Shown in pieces: positions 10,630-23,201 of a stretch of DNA of 36,734 nt (its first letter is position 1; every line of letters begins with the position of its first letter). The DNA is from Globomyces pollinis-pini. Lineage: Eukaryota > Chytridiomycota > Chytridiomycetes > Rhizophydiales > Globomycetaceae. Made by a program: the position numbers and the translations under genes. Location: positions 1 to 36,734 of the forward strand of contig MU621265.1 of NCBI GenBank assembly GCA_025399215.1, read 5' to 3'. The notes under the pieces are model-generated. The model ran no database searches. It had not been told where the DNA came from and worked only from the letters and a program-made list of their open reading frames with translations.

Positions 10630-11836
10630 TTACAATGTACTAAACTTATCGGCAGCTGCCACCAACAATTCAGTTGTTTCTTTTTCAGTTGCCGAATGAC
10701 CAGAGTTTGGTGTCTGAAGGTTAATAAAACTACACTTACTATGTGAAGAGTTGCTTCTGGCCATTCTTTTTTCACATCCCAAGCTGAAATTGCGGGACAA
10801 ACTACATCATAACGACCTAATAAGGTTAAATAAAATCAATTCATGCCTTGAACAATAACACCAGGAATATGACGAATCTTGTGCATATTTTCCAATAAAA
10901 AGCTGTCAGAAGAGAAGAAACCTAAAATGAGATTGTTTTAGGTAAAAACCTTTGTTGAAAAAGTAATGACATTCAATTCGAGCAAATGCCAAGGACCATT
11001 TATCCTCTGAAGCTTTTGAAATCATTTCTTCATTTGGATTTAATTTCGAAGTTGCACATTCCCAAGTACTCCAAGCCTGAAATATGTAAATAAATTAAAA
11101 TATTGTTACTTTTGCTGCCTCCAACTGAATTGCTGGGTCTGAAGATGTCAATCGCTTATGATATGCAGCGATTAGATCGCCACGCTCTTCAACAGGGATT
11201 GGTGCAAGATATCCATCCCAATAATCTGGGAATATATTGTGTGCACCTTCTTGATAAAACCACTTTAGCTCTGATGGTCTCAACATGAATATTCCTCGTA
11301 AAATCAATCCCTTCACTACACTGGGGTGCGTTTGAGCATATGCTAAAGAAAGTGTAGAACCCCAAGACCCTCCAAAAACAATCCTAAGATACATTAGAAA
11401 TAACCAACAACATACCACTTATCAATGTTTAGCCGTTTTCTGATAGATTCAATGTCAGATACTAATGACCAAGTATCATTTTCTTCCAAGCATGCTGTTG
11501 GAGTTGATAAGCCAGCACCACGTTGATCAAACAATACGATTCGGTATAAATCAGGATTGAAATAGCGTCTATCTAATCCACTAGTACCACCACCTTTAGT
11601 CAGTTTTCTTGAGCTTAGTTACCTGGACCACCATGCAAAAACACTACAGGTTTACCATTAGGGTTTCCACTCTCTTCGACATAAAGTGAATGGATTTCTG
11701 ATACTTTGTGAAAGAAAGTGTTGTAAGGTTCAAGCTCTGGATATAGTGGCATGGAAAAAGAAGATAAAAGTAGTGGATGATGAAATTTGAATGGATACAG
11801 TTTTGGGTGCTGTAAATACATCAATTTCAGTATCAT
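10630..11836 (-). CDS. Proline iminopeptidase (prolyl aminopeptidase, alpha/beta hydrolase S33)
   Basis: Seven exons join in frame (introns 11594-11622, 11384-11415, 11077-11109, 10922-10949, 10817-10846, 10714-10739). The enzyme removes N-terminal proline from peptides. Diagnostic blocks are YVEESGNPNGKPV, the oxyanion-hole HGGPGGG, FDQRGAGLSTP, the nucleophile elbow GGSWGSTLSLAYAQ, QGRYDVVCP with the acid Asp, and SGHSA with the catalytic His. From the first ATG at 11836 the protein has 342 residues. An internal ATG at 11752 would give 314, close to the family's usual size and starting MPLYPELEPY, so the 28-residue extension may be an organelle presequence or unused. The fifth intron has a GC donor. 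No signal peptide in the short form, so probably cytosolic. Confidence 0.9.
10817..10846 (-). other. GC-AG intron in the proline iminopeptidase gene
   Basis: The conserved QGRYD motif is restored only if a 30-nt segment beginning GCATGA and ending TTATTAG is removed, so the donor is GC. An ATTTAAC-like branch site lies near the 3' end. Confidence 0.75.
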
Positions 11837-11952
11837 AGCTGGCTATCAATTGGATCTGTGAACTAATGAAATTTGCTAAAAATGTGCTTTAATCTCAATC
11901 CTGTTTTAGCCAAAGATAGAATTGGAATGCAATTATATTAAAACAATTTGAT

Positions 11953-14900
11953 TCAATACATGAATTGACGTTGAAGCTGTGCATCAGAAACATAGTGACT
12001 ACCCCCACCACATCTCCAACCGCCACTTACTTGAATCCAAGTAAATCCAGCAGGACAGGGTGATATTTGCCTTAATTTTTCCTGAACAGCCTCTCTACAA
12101 CGATTTTCGAGATCGATTTGTTCTCGAATTTCCTTCAGCTTCTGCTGCCGAATTCTTTCCGATTTGATCCTTTCAATCTCTTCTAATTCTCTTTTCCGGT
12201 CTTCTAGATCTTGCTCATACTTCTTTTTTGCCTCTTCCAACTCGCGCCATTCTTCGTCTGTCACACCAGGATCTCTTCCAGGCTCTCTGCTCGACAATTG
12301 CTCTGAGATATTTTCACTTGAGATTAATTCTTCTTCGCGTTCCTTGAATTTCAATTTAAAATTGGTGGACGGATTTGCAACCTGATACTGAGAGAGATCT
12401 ATTGCCGTTGGTTCAATAATATTTGGATTGTTGGGCATGTCTCTGGCAGAGATCATATCATCTAGAGCGAGATTTACTTCAGCTACAGCAATAGATTTCA
12501 CTTTTTCGGCTTTCTTAATGACCCTTTTAGCTCTGTATTTCAAGACATCTTTCCAGATTCGTAAAACATCTCTTGCATTGGCCCAGCCCGGAAGTGAAGA
12601 AACCACCTCAAACTTTTCTTCAAGAACATTTGATACTCCATCATCAACTATGTAATTTTCTTTCATTGCTAAATCTATCAAAAAGTTTGTTGAATCGGCT
12701 GGAGTCCAATCATGAAAGTCAAAGAACTTAGTAAATCGGGATTTTAGTCCAACATTGCGATTTAGCATTGTGTCAATATCATGTGGATAACCTGCTATGA
12801 TAATTACCATTCCTTTATATTCCGGATCAGTCATAGCAGCCAAAAGGGTTGTCATAGCTTCTTCCCCATAGATACCTTTACCAAGCTCGTATGCTTCATC
12901 AATAAAGAGGACTGATCCTTTTGCTTGGCCAAGTGTTTCAGTGACTTTTTTCTTCGTCTGACCTACAAATTCCCCTGTTAGTGCCAAACCAGACGTTTCA
13001 ATAATTCGATCAGTTGCAATAACCTCCAATTGAAACAGAATGTCAGCCATGACACGGGCAACAGTAGTCTTTCCAGTTCCTGGTGAGCCTCTGAATACGA
13101 AGTGGCCGACTTCTGGCAATTCACTCCCTTCTTCAACAGCGACTTTAAAAGAGTTTGAAATATCAACAATGGCTTCTCTGCTATTATCAACATTTTGTAG
13201 TGCATCAAGTGGGGCATATGGATCAACGTTTTCTACAACGCCTGTATCAATATCAATAAGTTCCAGACAAATAGTTTGAGCATCATGTTGAGGACGAGCT
13301 GTAGCTTTGGCTACAGCTGACTGGAGCAGTAACTTTAGAGAACCAACATTTCCAAAGTTAGGCAGCGCTTTCTGTCGAGACAAAGCCTTGATTGCCTTTT
13401 CTGCAACTTGATAGCAAGATAGCACAACTCCTTGCTTATCACAAAGGTCCATGAAAATTTCTAATAGTTCTTCGTCAGTATAGTCTTCAAATTTAAACGC
13501 ATATTCAATAGGGAAACGCCGTGCCAAACCTGGATTCTGTTTCCTGATCATTTCACGGATTGGTGTCTCGTATCCAAGTAATAACACAGCCATGTCATCC
13601 ATTGGAGTACCTTGTACCTTTTCCACAAGTGTATCCAACACCTGTTTACCATACAATGAATCATCTAAACTATAAGCCTCGTCTATAACTAGCACTTTTC
13701 CTGCAGCCATTTCAAGAATTCGGTTCGTTTTCGTAGCAGACTCACCAACATGACTTCCGACAAAATCACTTGCGGCTTTTAACACAACGTCACCTTTAGA
13801 GAGGTATCCCAAATGCTTTAGAAATTTTCCATATAGTGCTGCGCAAGTTGTTTTCCTAGGCATTAAAAGATTAATATTACCCTGTTCCTGGGTTTCCTAA
13901 GAAAAGTCGATTCATTGGTACTGCTAATGGATCCATACCATCAAGTTCACGTCTATAGTTCTTTTGCGCAAGTTCCAAGAATTCCTTAACTGTCTTTTTA
14001 ATACTACCCCAGCCGATTTTGCTCTCAAATTCTTCTATAATAGGTTTCAGCTTCGGATTGTTAATTGGGTTTTCTCCAACAATATCCTCGATTTTGAGAC
14101 ATAACTCTCCATCAAAATCTTTTCTTGCCATGGCCTTACTCTTAGCATCTTCAAATACATTTCGCACAGCTCTAGCATTACCAAAACCTTTCTTATTTGC
14201 CAACGTTGATAGCCTTCTGGAAACGAGTTTACCAATCTTGCTATCAGCCGTCCAGTTCTTCGAGACAATCATTTGATTCCAAATCGTTTCAAGGTCTTCC
14301 TGATCAAAGTCCTCAAAGATAACTTCAGTAAAACGACTTCGTAATCCATCATTGTAAGCATATAGTTTTTGGTGCATATCGTCTTCGTAACCTGCAATAA
14401 TAACAGTGAGAGATTCTCGTAAGTTTTCTGATGCAGTGAGTAGTTCAGATACAATTGGTTTGCCTTTAAAGTCACCCGCAGGGTCCAAATCATACGCCTC
14501 ATCAATAAACAAGACACCGTCTTTTGCTGAATCGATCAACTTTCGGAATTCATCCGGACCATCATCTTTCAATTTTTGAGCGGAACTTTCGACAAATCCA
14601 TTTTTCTTCCTAACACCAGAGTCATAAAGTATCTCAGCTACTAAACGAGCCACAGTCGTTTTTCCGGTACCTGGATTGCCTAGAAAAGCCAAATTGATTG
14701 AGATTGGATTAGCTTGGCGATCTGCATGACTCATCTTTTGAAAAGCCATAGCGCTTTTGAATAAAGAGACACAAGTTCGTTTGACCTTTTCTAAACCAGT
14801 TAGTTCAAGGAGCTTTTCCATTGCTCTAGATTGACATCCTTCGTTGCTCTTAACCGATTGCCACATAGTTTTTGCTGACTCCGCACGAGTTTCATAAATT

Positions 14901-17900
14901 TTGGTATCTTGACCTGCTCAGTGGTTATTAATGAAGATGATATACCTGATATGCGAGATATTTCCGCGCCTGTAAGCCAATTTGATCCATTTGGAAAATA
15001 TGATAGAAAAATATTAAATAGAATGTTTGCACTAGCGTTCGAAGACTCTAATCTGCCCATAGCGATCAGCAACAGTGGATGTGCCATGACTTGATCTTCT
15101 CGAAGGAGTTTGACATATTGATCCAAAGATTCTTTGGCATCATTTTTTACACCTAATTGAATAAATTCTAGAGATCTTAGCAGTTTAATAGGGAATTCAT
15201 TAGTCGCATTTTCCAATAAACTAGTTAGAAATTTCATTCCTATGTGATGAGATATAACGTTTCTAACCTGCGAATGGTCCACCTTTACGTTTAGACTTTG
15301 TTTTAAAGGGACTAGGAAATGGAATTTTTGCTTGTAGCTCTTTCTCCATTGAAGGATCTATCGATTGTCCAATACCTAACCCAATTCCATCCCACTGTTG
15401 AATCATTGCCAATCCTTGAAGAGGGGTTCCACTAAAAACCTCAGGATCTACAGTTTGCTGAGCAGGTAATACTGAAGACTGTGGTAAAACATTCTTTTCA
15501 AAAGTTATAAAGTCCGATTCAGTAAGACAACTTAAATCAGCGGTTATGCTTTCAGATATGTTATGGAGGTCCGCACCGGAAAAGGTTATCTTCTTCGTTG
15601 CAATTATTGTATACGGATCCCAAAAGACTAAAGACTCTTCACCTCGCAGCTGACCGCAATTGGTTCCCAATTTATTCTTTCTGTCTTTTTTCCAACTTTT
15701 ATCTTTCAGCGAAAGAGAAGGCGGCTGGCTGCGACACGAGAAACCATAACCAAAGAGCAATGAAACTTTATGATCTTCTTTTAACTTTTTACCAAGAGTT
15801 TTTAGGTTATGAGAATTCCAAATCTTAACCTGAATCCCCATAACATTGGATTTCATGAACAGTTTAGGAGAGAAATCTGTCGCATGAACACTTTTTCCAG
15901 CCAATTCTATAAAAATTGGCAAAATTTGTGGACGGAACAATGGCCTTTCCCAGTCTGAGCGCTTCTCCATCCACTGACGAAAATCGCGAATGACCAACAG
16001 TTTGCTGCGGTTGTATTCTTGCACAATATCATCTTTGAGTTCTATTTCAACTATAGATGTCACCTGGTGGAGCTCTGGATGGTGCCATTGATTTGAAAAG
16101 TAAGCCAAACTGTTACTAGATTCTGCAAGAAGCTTGTCTGCCAATACCAATTGACATTCCGGGCAATCTTTTGGAATTCCTTTTTCACAAATCTTCAACA
16201 TAGTTTCATGGCCTTGTTCGCAAATCCATTTTGATTCTACTGAGCAACACATAGTTTTGTTGAAGCATTTTGCAGGTAATTCTTGGGAACAAGTATTGAA
16301 ATTCCAGCAACGTTTTACTACTTTAGCTTGACAAATTATTGACTCTGGATTCTTTTTGTAATCTTCATACTTGAAACATTCAAAAAGTTCCTCATGTCCA
16401 CACGCTAAAGTTCCAGAAAGTCTTACTCTACACTTCTTTACTTTAGAAGGGTCCAACCTACTAAATGCAACATGGCATTTGAGAGTTTCTTCATGGCCAC
16501 AATCAGCCCGACGCAAAAGCATATCACCCTTACATAAGGGCAATAATTTCTTCACTGCATCAGGTGGGGCAGTAGGTGATAAAGACCCAATGTTTAAAAC
16601 ATTAGATTCTACAACTGATTTCCAGGGATCAGTACCAATAAAGTTTTCTGGCCAAGGATTCCAAAGATCTTTTATGTTGCAAGGGATTTCTATCGAATGG
16701 CCACAAAGTGGACTAGGTAGACGAACAGTCGTTGTACAAGATGAGCTACCGGCTTTCATGAGTGCTTCACTGCATGACATCGTTTCTTGATGACCACACT
16801 TTTTAAGAATACTGACAGGCGTGTTGCATGAAAATGTATAATTGGGTGGATATGAAAGATAATAGCTCTTAATTGAAACTGTTTCATCTATAACAGATAC
16901 TGCAGGCATATGCCTTTGGAAATTGAGAATCTCCTGTATGTAACAAGGTGCATCAAATGCGTGTCCACAAATAGGATTTGTTATGGTTTTTTCAACTTTG
17001 CAAAGTGTGGGTTTGAGTGAACATTCAAATGCCTTTTCACAGGGAAGAGTAACTGTATGCCCACAGCGACGTTTGAAAGTAACTTGGGCAGTGCATTTAT
17101 AATCTTTTGCTCCATATTGAACCCCCTCTTCAACCACATTTTGTATAGTACACGATTGTCCTTTCCAGGATGATATTGTATCTGCTTGTTTGCATAAAAC
17201 ATCAACACAATGGCCACACCTAGGAAGTTTAACTGAGACGTGAGTCGAACAAACATAGGCTTGTTGATTTTTCTGAAACAACTTGGCAGCATAACATTTA
17301 ATTTCTGCTATATGATTGCAAGGGGGGACAAAATTCACTAATTGAACGCAATGCCCAACAAGACCTGGATTTTGCTTAAATCTTTCTAAATCTGCACAGG
17401 TGCATTCAATACTATGATTACAATCAGTATATATGAAAGGCTCTGGTGATTTTTCAATGCATTTAGGGAATTTTGTGATCCCAGCAGCAATATCTCTTTC
17501 CGTCTCACAGCTGAGTTTTTGCACATGGCTACATGGAAGCTGAACATCGACTTTAACATTGCATTTGTACAGTTCTCTTGACCTTTCAATGCTCATTCCT
17601 TTTTTAACAATGTCCACACATGCCAGTTGACGAGGATGCAAAGAACATGGTGACTCTATAGGCACTTGACATTTTGTATTGTGGGTCAACTGTGGCCAAT
17701 GGCATGATGTTGAGCAGGGGTGACTACATGGAAGTGGAATTTCGCAAATCATCTGGCAGAAATCAAGTTTCAAGTTTTTATGATCCGAAATAAGTTTAGT
17801 GGACTCATTTCGATGTACTGGGCAACATATTGGTAGTTTTGGCCCAACTCTTACACCTTCATATACGAATTCAGAAACACTATTTGCTTGATCAATATCG

Positions 17901-20900
17901 GAAGGAACGGCCTGGTTAAGTTTGTTTAAAGTTTTTTGCCAATGCTCAACCGATTTACTTTCAAAATAACCCATATTTCCAACAATATACATTCCGATTC
18001 TAGCTCGACTTAATAATACAATCATTCGATTCACTAGTTTGACAAAGGGAGTCTGTGATTTGGCGTCAGTGACTAGTGATATCAGGCAAATGTCTGCTTC
18101 ATCTCCTTGAAATCGATCAACTGTAGAAACAATACAACCATCTCGGGCTTTTGGGTCACGCGAGAGTAGTCCAATTGAGGGTTTCTTTAATTGATCCCGA
18201 ATAAGCATCAATTGACCTGAAATGTCAGTGTTTGTTCAGTTTTACCTTTATATGGGGTCAATATTGCAATAGAGGTTTTTGGAACTCCCGAGTCTACGAG
18301 AAACTTGGCAAGATTACAAATCATATCCGCCTCAGTTTGGTTGATCTTTGACAGTCCCTTTTGTGCCCTTCCTTGGCTTCCAGTATGAGACCAAAAGAAA
18401 ACTTGTGGTAAAATGTTTGGTACAAGCAGTCCTTTTCCCTGAGAGTTTTGTAATAACTTTGGAGGTTTCCTTGCGATAGCTTTAATATGACACACTTCAT
18501 GATCTACAATTTCGGTGATATCTGCGTAGAAATCTCTCACCAAATCACAAATGTTTGTCCTCATTCTTCTTTGAACTGATAGAACGGAGGAAGGAATCGA
18601 GTGACTCTCTGGTGCCCGAATCAATCGTTCAAACATAGAGATATTCACTTTGTTGATTTTTTCATAGTCAAATTTGGACATGAGAGATGGTTGAAGCTGA
18701 AGATGATCACCGATCATTTCAAGTTTGCATGTAGAAGGACCTAGACACGAGAACAATAAAGGCTCTAATACTTCCGATGCTTCTTCGATCAAAATAGCAA
18801 AAGGATTAGTGGCACGGATCGCTTCAAGTCGAGCAATACATCCGACAATAGTTCCTCCTATGATTTGTTTCCCTTCATAAACAGCTGCGTTTGCTTTGAT
18901 TTTTGCAGTTTTGTATTCCTCTTTCGCAACTCTAATTTCTTTTACTAAAAGTTGCTCCAAGTGATTAATCAAAATAGAGTCAATCTTCAGATAATTGGCA
19001 ATCACCTGCCACCTTTCATTTAAAGAAGACTCCCAGTTCCAATACTTTGGTGGAATCCAACGCAGTGTTTCCAAACTTGGTATGTCGACCTCTGTCTTAA
19101 CTGATTCATCGTCATCTTCATCAAGAAGCTCATCCATTTCTGTCTCTTCGATTTGAAAGACTTCCCGCATGTGTTGAAGATATTCTGGTTCTTCCATTTC
19201 ATCAACGTCTTCTAATGGTTTGTCTAGGTCGTCCAATTCTTCCGGCACTATATCATAGTCAGATTCATCAAGGGAATCATCGGTCAGATTGTCCAATTCA
19301 GATAGAGCTTTTGCAATGCCTGAGTTTGAATTCTTTACAGTGTCGTCCTGTTGAACATCTTCATTTATGTTATTCTGTATAGAGTCGTTTTCTTTGTTCA
19401 GTTTCGATTGCTTTACATCCACTGGTTCAACTTGTTCAAGTTCATTCATTGATATAAACTCTGTTTTCATGTTCCTTACATCAAACACTGAACTATTTTT
19501 CTCAATGGCTGGTGGTACAATTGGCTTTGGTAAGTCTTTATACTTAGACATATGATCTAGGCAATATGACATTCCAAATACAGGCTTCCCCTTACATGGT
19601 TTCTTTTTTCCAGTAAGTGCCAAACAATTGACAGTTTGGAATTGTACCTCTTCAGCATTATTGTTTTCAGTGGATATGAATTGATCAATATGAGCAAAAC
19701 AAAATGGCACATCCCTAATATATCAGAATCATCCTAAAAAACTTACCGATCAACAAGTTTAGAATTGCACTTGTTTCCTTTCTTGGTAATGCCACGACAA
19801 GTAGTTTGTTGATGCTCCAGACAAAAAGATGTTTCGCCATGGCAAGTTGCATAGCACGGATCCCCACTTTTAGAAATAGAACAGCATAAAGTGTGAAGTT
19901 CACATGCATTCCGGGGAGGTTCATCAGTTGCCAATCCTGCAACTTCACCCCTTTGTAAACAAACAATACATGCATGATCTGAACAGTACATCTGCTCTGC
20001 AATAGGCAGTTTTAAATCCAGGCAGTCTGCTTCTTCACAAGAGTGTTCTGAGCAATAAAGTTTGCCTGCTAATTTCAAACCGGTAAAACAGTATTGACAG
20101 CAATGATCATTACATAAATCTCGATTATCCTCGCAGAATAATTGACAGTCTTCTATTCGACAAGGCGGAGGAGGACTTTCACCAATCATATATTTCCACA
20201 TTAATTCAGATACTTGACAGTTTGGATCAATCTTTTTCACACTTTCATATAACGTAGTGAAATCTGCAGCTTTTACACTTGCACAAGAGCTATTTAGAAT
20301 TTTAGTTATTGAATTACAATCTGGATTCAGTTTGGATAGAAAATCAGAATTTAATTTCAAATCCGAACTCGTTTCTAAATCAAAATCACTATTGGACTGC
20401 AAGATGGCAACAACACGGGAAACTACATCTTTGAGAGAAACAGCAGCTGTGTATTGGAGCTTTTTCTTGAACTTCACTTCTTCATTTTCGGCACTCGCAT
20501 CTATGGCTTCCACTCGAGACAGAAGAATTTTAGAGTGAGATTCAAGCAATGACCGTGGATTCTGTCGAACTTGATGTAGATTTTGTATCTTTTGTTTTGC
20601 TGCAACTACATGTTTTTGAGATGATACAGTATTTCTTTCACTGTATCTAGCAAGCTGCGGTTCACCTGAGCTTCCACCAATTCTGATTAGATCTAGCGAT
20701 CATTGAGACCGTATCAAATCCAACAAAAATTCATCAATTGCATGGTTTTTGTAAGACAGGACCAATATTGGTGGTCTTCCTATCGAAGGTGATACTGTCA
20801 TCCAGAGATCACGTACAAGAAGAAGAGCGCGAACCATTACCACTCCTACATAAGACTTCCCAGTTCCTAAACATGAATCAGTTATAATCAATATACCAGG

Positions 20901-22915
20901 TGGGCCTTGGGTGCAATGAACTGGATTTCGTAGTGCAGATATGAAACTGGATAGTTGCCCTTGGTCAAGCGTAGCTCCAGACACCAAATTGAATAGTTGT
21001 CTGACTAGAATTGATCTGTAACTGGGATCGCGTCGGATTTCAATGATAGGATCCAGAAGACTAGAGTCAACCAACTCTTCAATATCTTCCACTGTAACAA
21101 TAGGAGATGTAGACGACCCTTGGTTCGGTATGTTTTGCCTACAGAATGATTAAAACAAAGTAAAACTCACTGGGAATGTGTATAGATAGTCTCGATTGGG
21201 CCAGTTTCTTGCTTATCATTACCACATATGTTTAAAAGTTTTCCATTCTGAAATGGAAGTCCGATAGTTTTTTGTAACTCAAGAGCTTGTAATATTGGTA
21301 TAAACTCGGGAACAAATGTTTGACAGTCAATGATTGCCACTGTGTCTTCTGATTGGAATTGAAACTTATCTTGATGGATATCAAGAATTGAAATAGCCAG
21401 TTCACCTTTTTCTCTTCGTTTACTTTCACCTCGGCTGTCTGAGAAATCATGTAGAGTGACACTCCCCCAAGCGATAGGGTAACTAGGATCAAGCGATGAT
21501 GTACGAGATGGTAATTTGACAATAGCAACCAAATTGGGAGATGCCAATCTCCTGGTTGAATACCAATGAATAGGAGTCATTGGAGGTTTTCGAGAAACAA
21601 AATCCTTGATGTACATAATGCCATCAAAGTTGACTTTGATCACTGAACCATCATATATGTGAGTAGAAGCTGATTTTCCGGGGCTACCGCACAATTTTTG
21701 TCTTGTAAAGCGTACACACCTAAAAGCGTTAACATCATCTCTTATATATTACGGTTCACAGAGTCCATAATCATGGAAACGATTTCCACATGCAAATGAC
21801 ACAGTTTGGTGGCAATGTGGTGTTCTGCAACTCATTGTACCGGAAGATTTCATTGGCCACAATACATGTCCACATTCTTTATCCGCTTGTCTATATCGAC
21901 AAATAGGACTGGTTGCAGAATGACCTTCCCCAAATGTAAGACCAATCCACAGTTTTCCAACTGTGTCAAAGTAATTGTCCACTGAGTCGTAAACCCCTTG
22001 AGATTTGGAGTCTGGTACTTTCATCACTGGAAGAAGAGGTGGTAGGAATTGAGAGGGATCCATTAGCCAATCAACAGTTGCATTTTCCCAAGTAACATCA
22101 ACTACGAGATTGTCGTCAAATATAGGATCTGATGATAAATTGTTACTCGTTCGCTTTTCGTTCATGATTGTTAGACTTTTAGTCCTAATAGTCCATGACT
22201 TATCAAGTTCTTCAAAAACGTCATTGATTTTGGTGGATATTCTACGATGAGATGGTAGTTTCGGACTCAAGTGTCCTGAACAAGCACCAAGTAAATTTTC
22301 CAAACTTGATTTTACTACAGCCGGTGGAATTGTCCATTCAAATTTCAAAAGTCGATTGACCACATTAAGCACAATTTCAATCTTTTTGATGATAAATTCT
22401 GTATCTTGTTTTGCTTGTGGACTTTTTGATGCTTTTTCAACCGAATCTTCAATAGCTAAAGTACATTCTACGATTGGTGGAGGAGGTACAATTGCTGAAT
22501 AAGGAATTTTTGCTAAGGATATAGTCAAGATTTCAAGAACAGATGCATCGAGTTTCTTGCTGTTTTTCCAACAATCCAACCACAAAGATTCAAATTGGGT
22601 AATGATATTGCCAATTTTGTTTGGATCTGCATCTTTCAACTTACGTGCAAATAATTTCAGTTCAGAAACATTGATCGCAACTGGTTTTGGAGTACTATGA
22701 GAATAATTCTTATTATCATTAGGTTTAATGTTTTTTGACTTTGATTTTTTTGAGTTTGAAATGTGTAGGAATCGACACTTTTGACCGAACTTGCAAGAAC
22801 CTTTGGTTTGAAATTCTTTACACACTGGTTGAACCGCATTGGATTCATGTTTGAATTTGCATTTGGAACCGAATCTGCATGAACCATTTTTCAGGTAATC
22901 GTTACAGATGTTCAT
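11953..22915 (-). CDS. Giant NFX1-type zinc-finger SF1 helicase with three CbbX-like AAA+ modules
   Basis: Ten exons (introns 21720-21752, 21139-21170, 20867-20896, 20683-20709, 19715-19746, 18217-18245, 15240-15267, 14914-14945, 13856-13880) join in frame into about 3,564 residues. Order: two CCCH fingers (C-x8-C-x5-C-x3-H, residues 4-60); SF1 helicase Walker A QGPPGTGKS near 652 and NHAIDEFL; a long Cys/His-rich and acidic insert; then EEAS, GDHLQLQP, QRRMR, DRFQGDEAD and LLSRAR (about 1320-1600). Next come about a dozen CGHxxxxxC-type NFX1-like repeats (1650-2150). Three AAA+ modules follow, with P-loops near 2665, 2930 and 3190 and Walker B IDEAY in each. A coiled coil and a CPAGFTW...GGWRCGGGSHYVSD end close the chain. 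The start MNICNDYL directly precedes the first finger; the frame also stays open upstream to 23065. Relatives (ZNFX1, fission yeast Hrr1) act in small-RNA silencing or RNA sensing. That role is inferred here. Confidence 0.9.
13856..13880 (-). other. 25-nt intron splitting the second AAA+ P-loop
   Basis: The exon ends GNPGTG and resumes GKTT. Removing exactly 25 nt (GTAATA...GCCTAG, with a TTAAT branch-like site) restores GNPGTGKTT. It is among the shortest introns in the window. Confidence 0.9.
20683..20709 (-). other. 27-nt intron with atypical donor GTCTCA, removing an in-frame TGA
   Basis: Without splicing, a TGA at 20700-20702 interrupts the helicase just after motif Ia. A 27-nt segment starting GTCTCA and ending CTAATCAG can be removed in frame, giving NHAIDEFLLDLIRIGG. 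Size, branch site and acceptor fit the other introns; only the donor is unusual. Confidence 0.6.
20867..20896 (-). other. 30-nt stop-free intron inside the helicase Walker A motif
   Basis: Splicing yields QGPPGTGKS. The intron (GTATAT...GTTTAG) is a multiple of three and has no in-frame stop, so the unspliced frame reads on with ten extra residues inside the P-loop. Confidence 0.9.
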
Positions 22916-23201
22916 TTTCAAGTAAAGAATCCATGGCCCAAAAGTTTGATATTGATGTACTGTTACACAAAGTGACGAATTCGCTTGACAGGTCAAAACA
23001 AGGAAAACGCATAAATTAGCCGGATACATGAAAATTGATGCACTACTTGAATAATCCAATTTCATTGCTTTTTGTTATAGGATTAAAATCCATTAAATCC
23101 CCTTGTGTTCCTAGAATTCCTTTGGGCTCAATCACAAGTGTCAATGCGCTGTCGCACCTGTCAAAATCTTTGAAAATTACTTCAAATATTGAATGCTGGA
23201 C
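22916..23201. promoter_or_regulatory. Shared divergent promoter region, giant helicase and zinc-ribbon genes
   Basis: The two start codons face away from each other across 286 bp. No clear TATA box on either side. The region likely holds both promoters, so the genes may be co-regulated. Confidence 0.5.

Noticed and set aside
16371..16790. A 139-codon plus-strand open frame
   Set aside because: Antisense to the CGH-repeat region of the giant helicase gene.
20700..20702. TGA codon read as tryptophan (altered code) or a nonsense mutation
   Set aside because: TGA serves as a normal terminator in the velvet gene, and a 27-nt intron of normal size can remove it in frame. Kept as a finding because the donor is odd.
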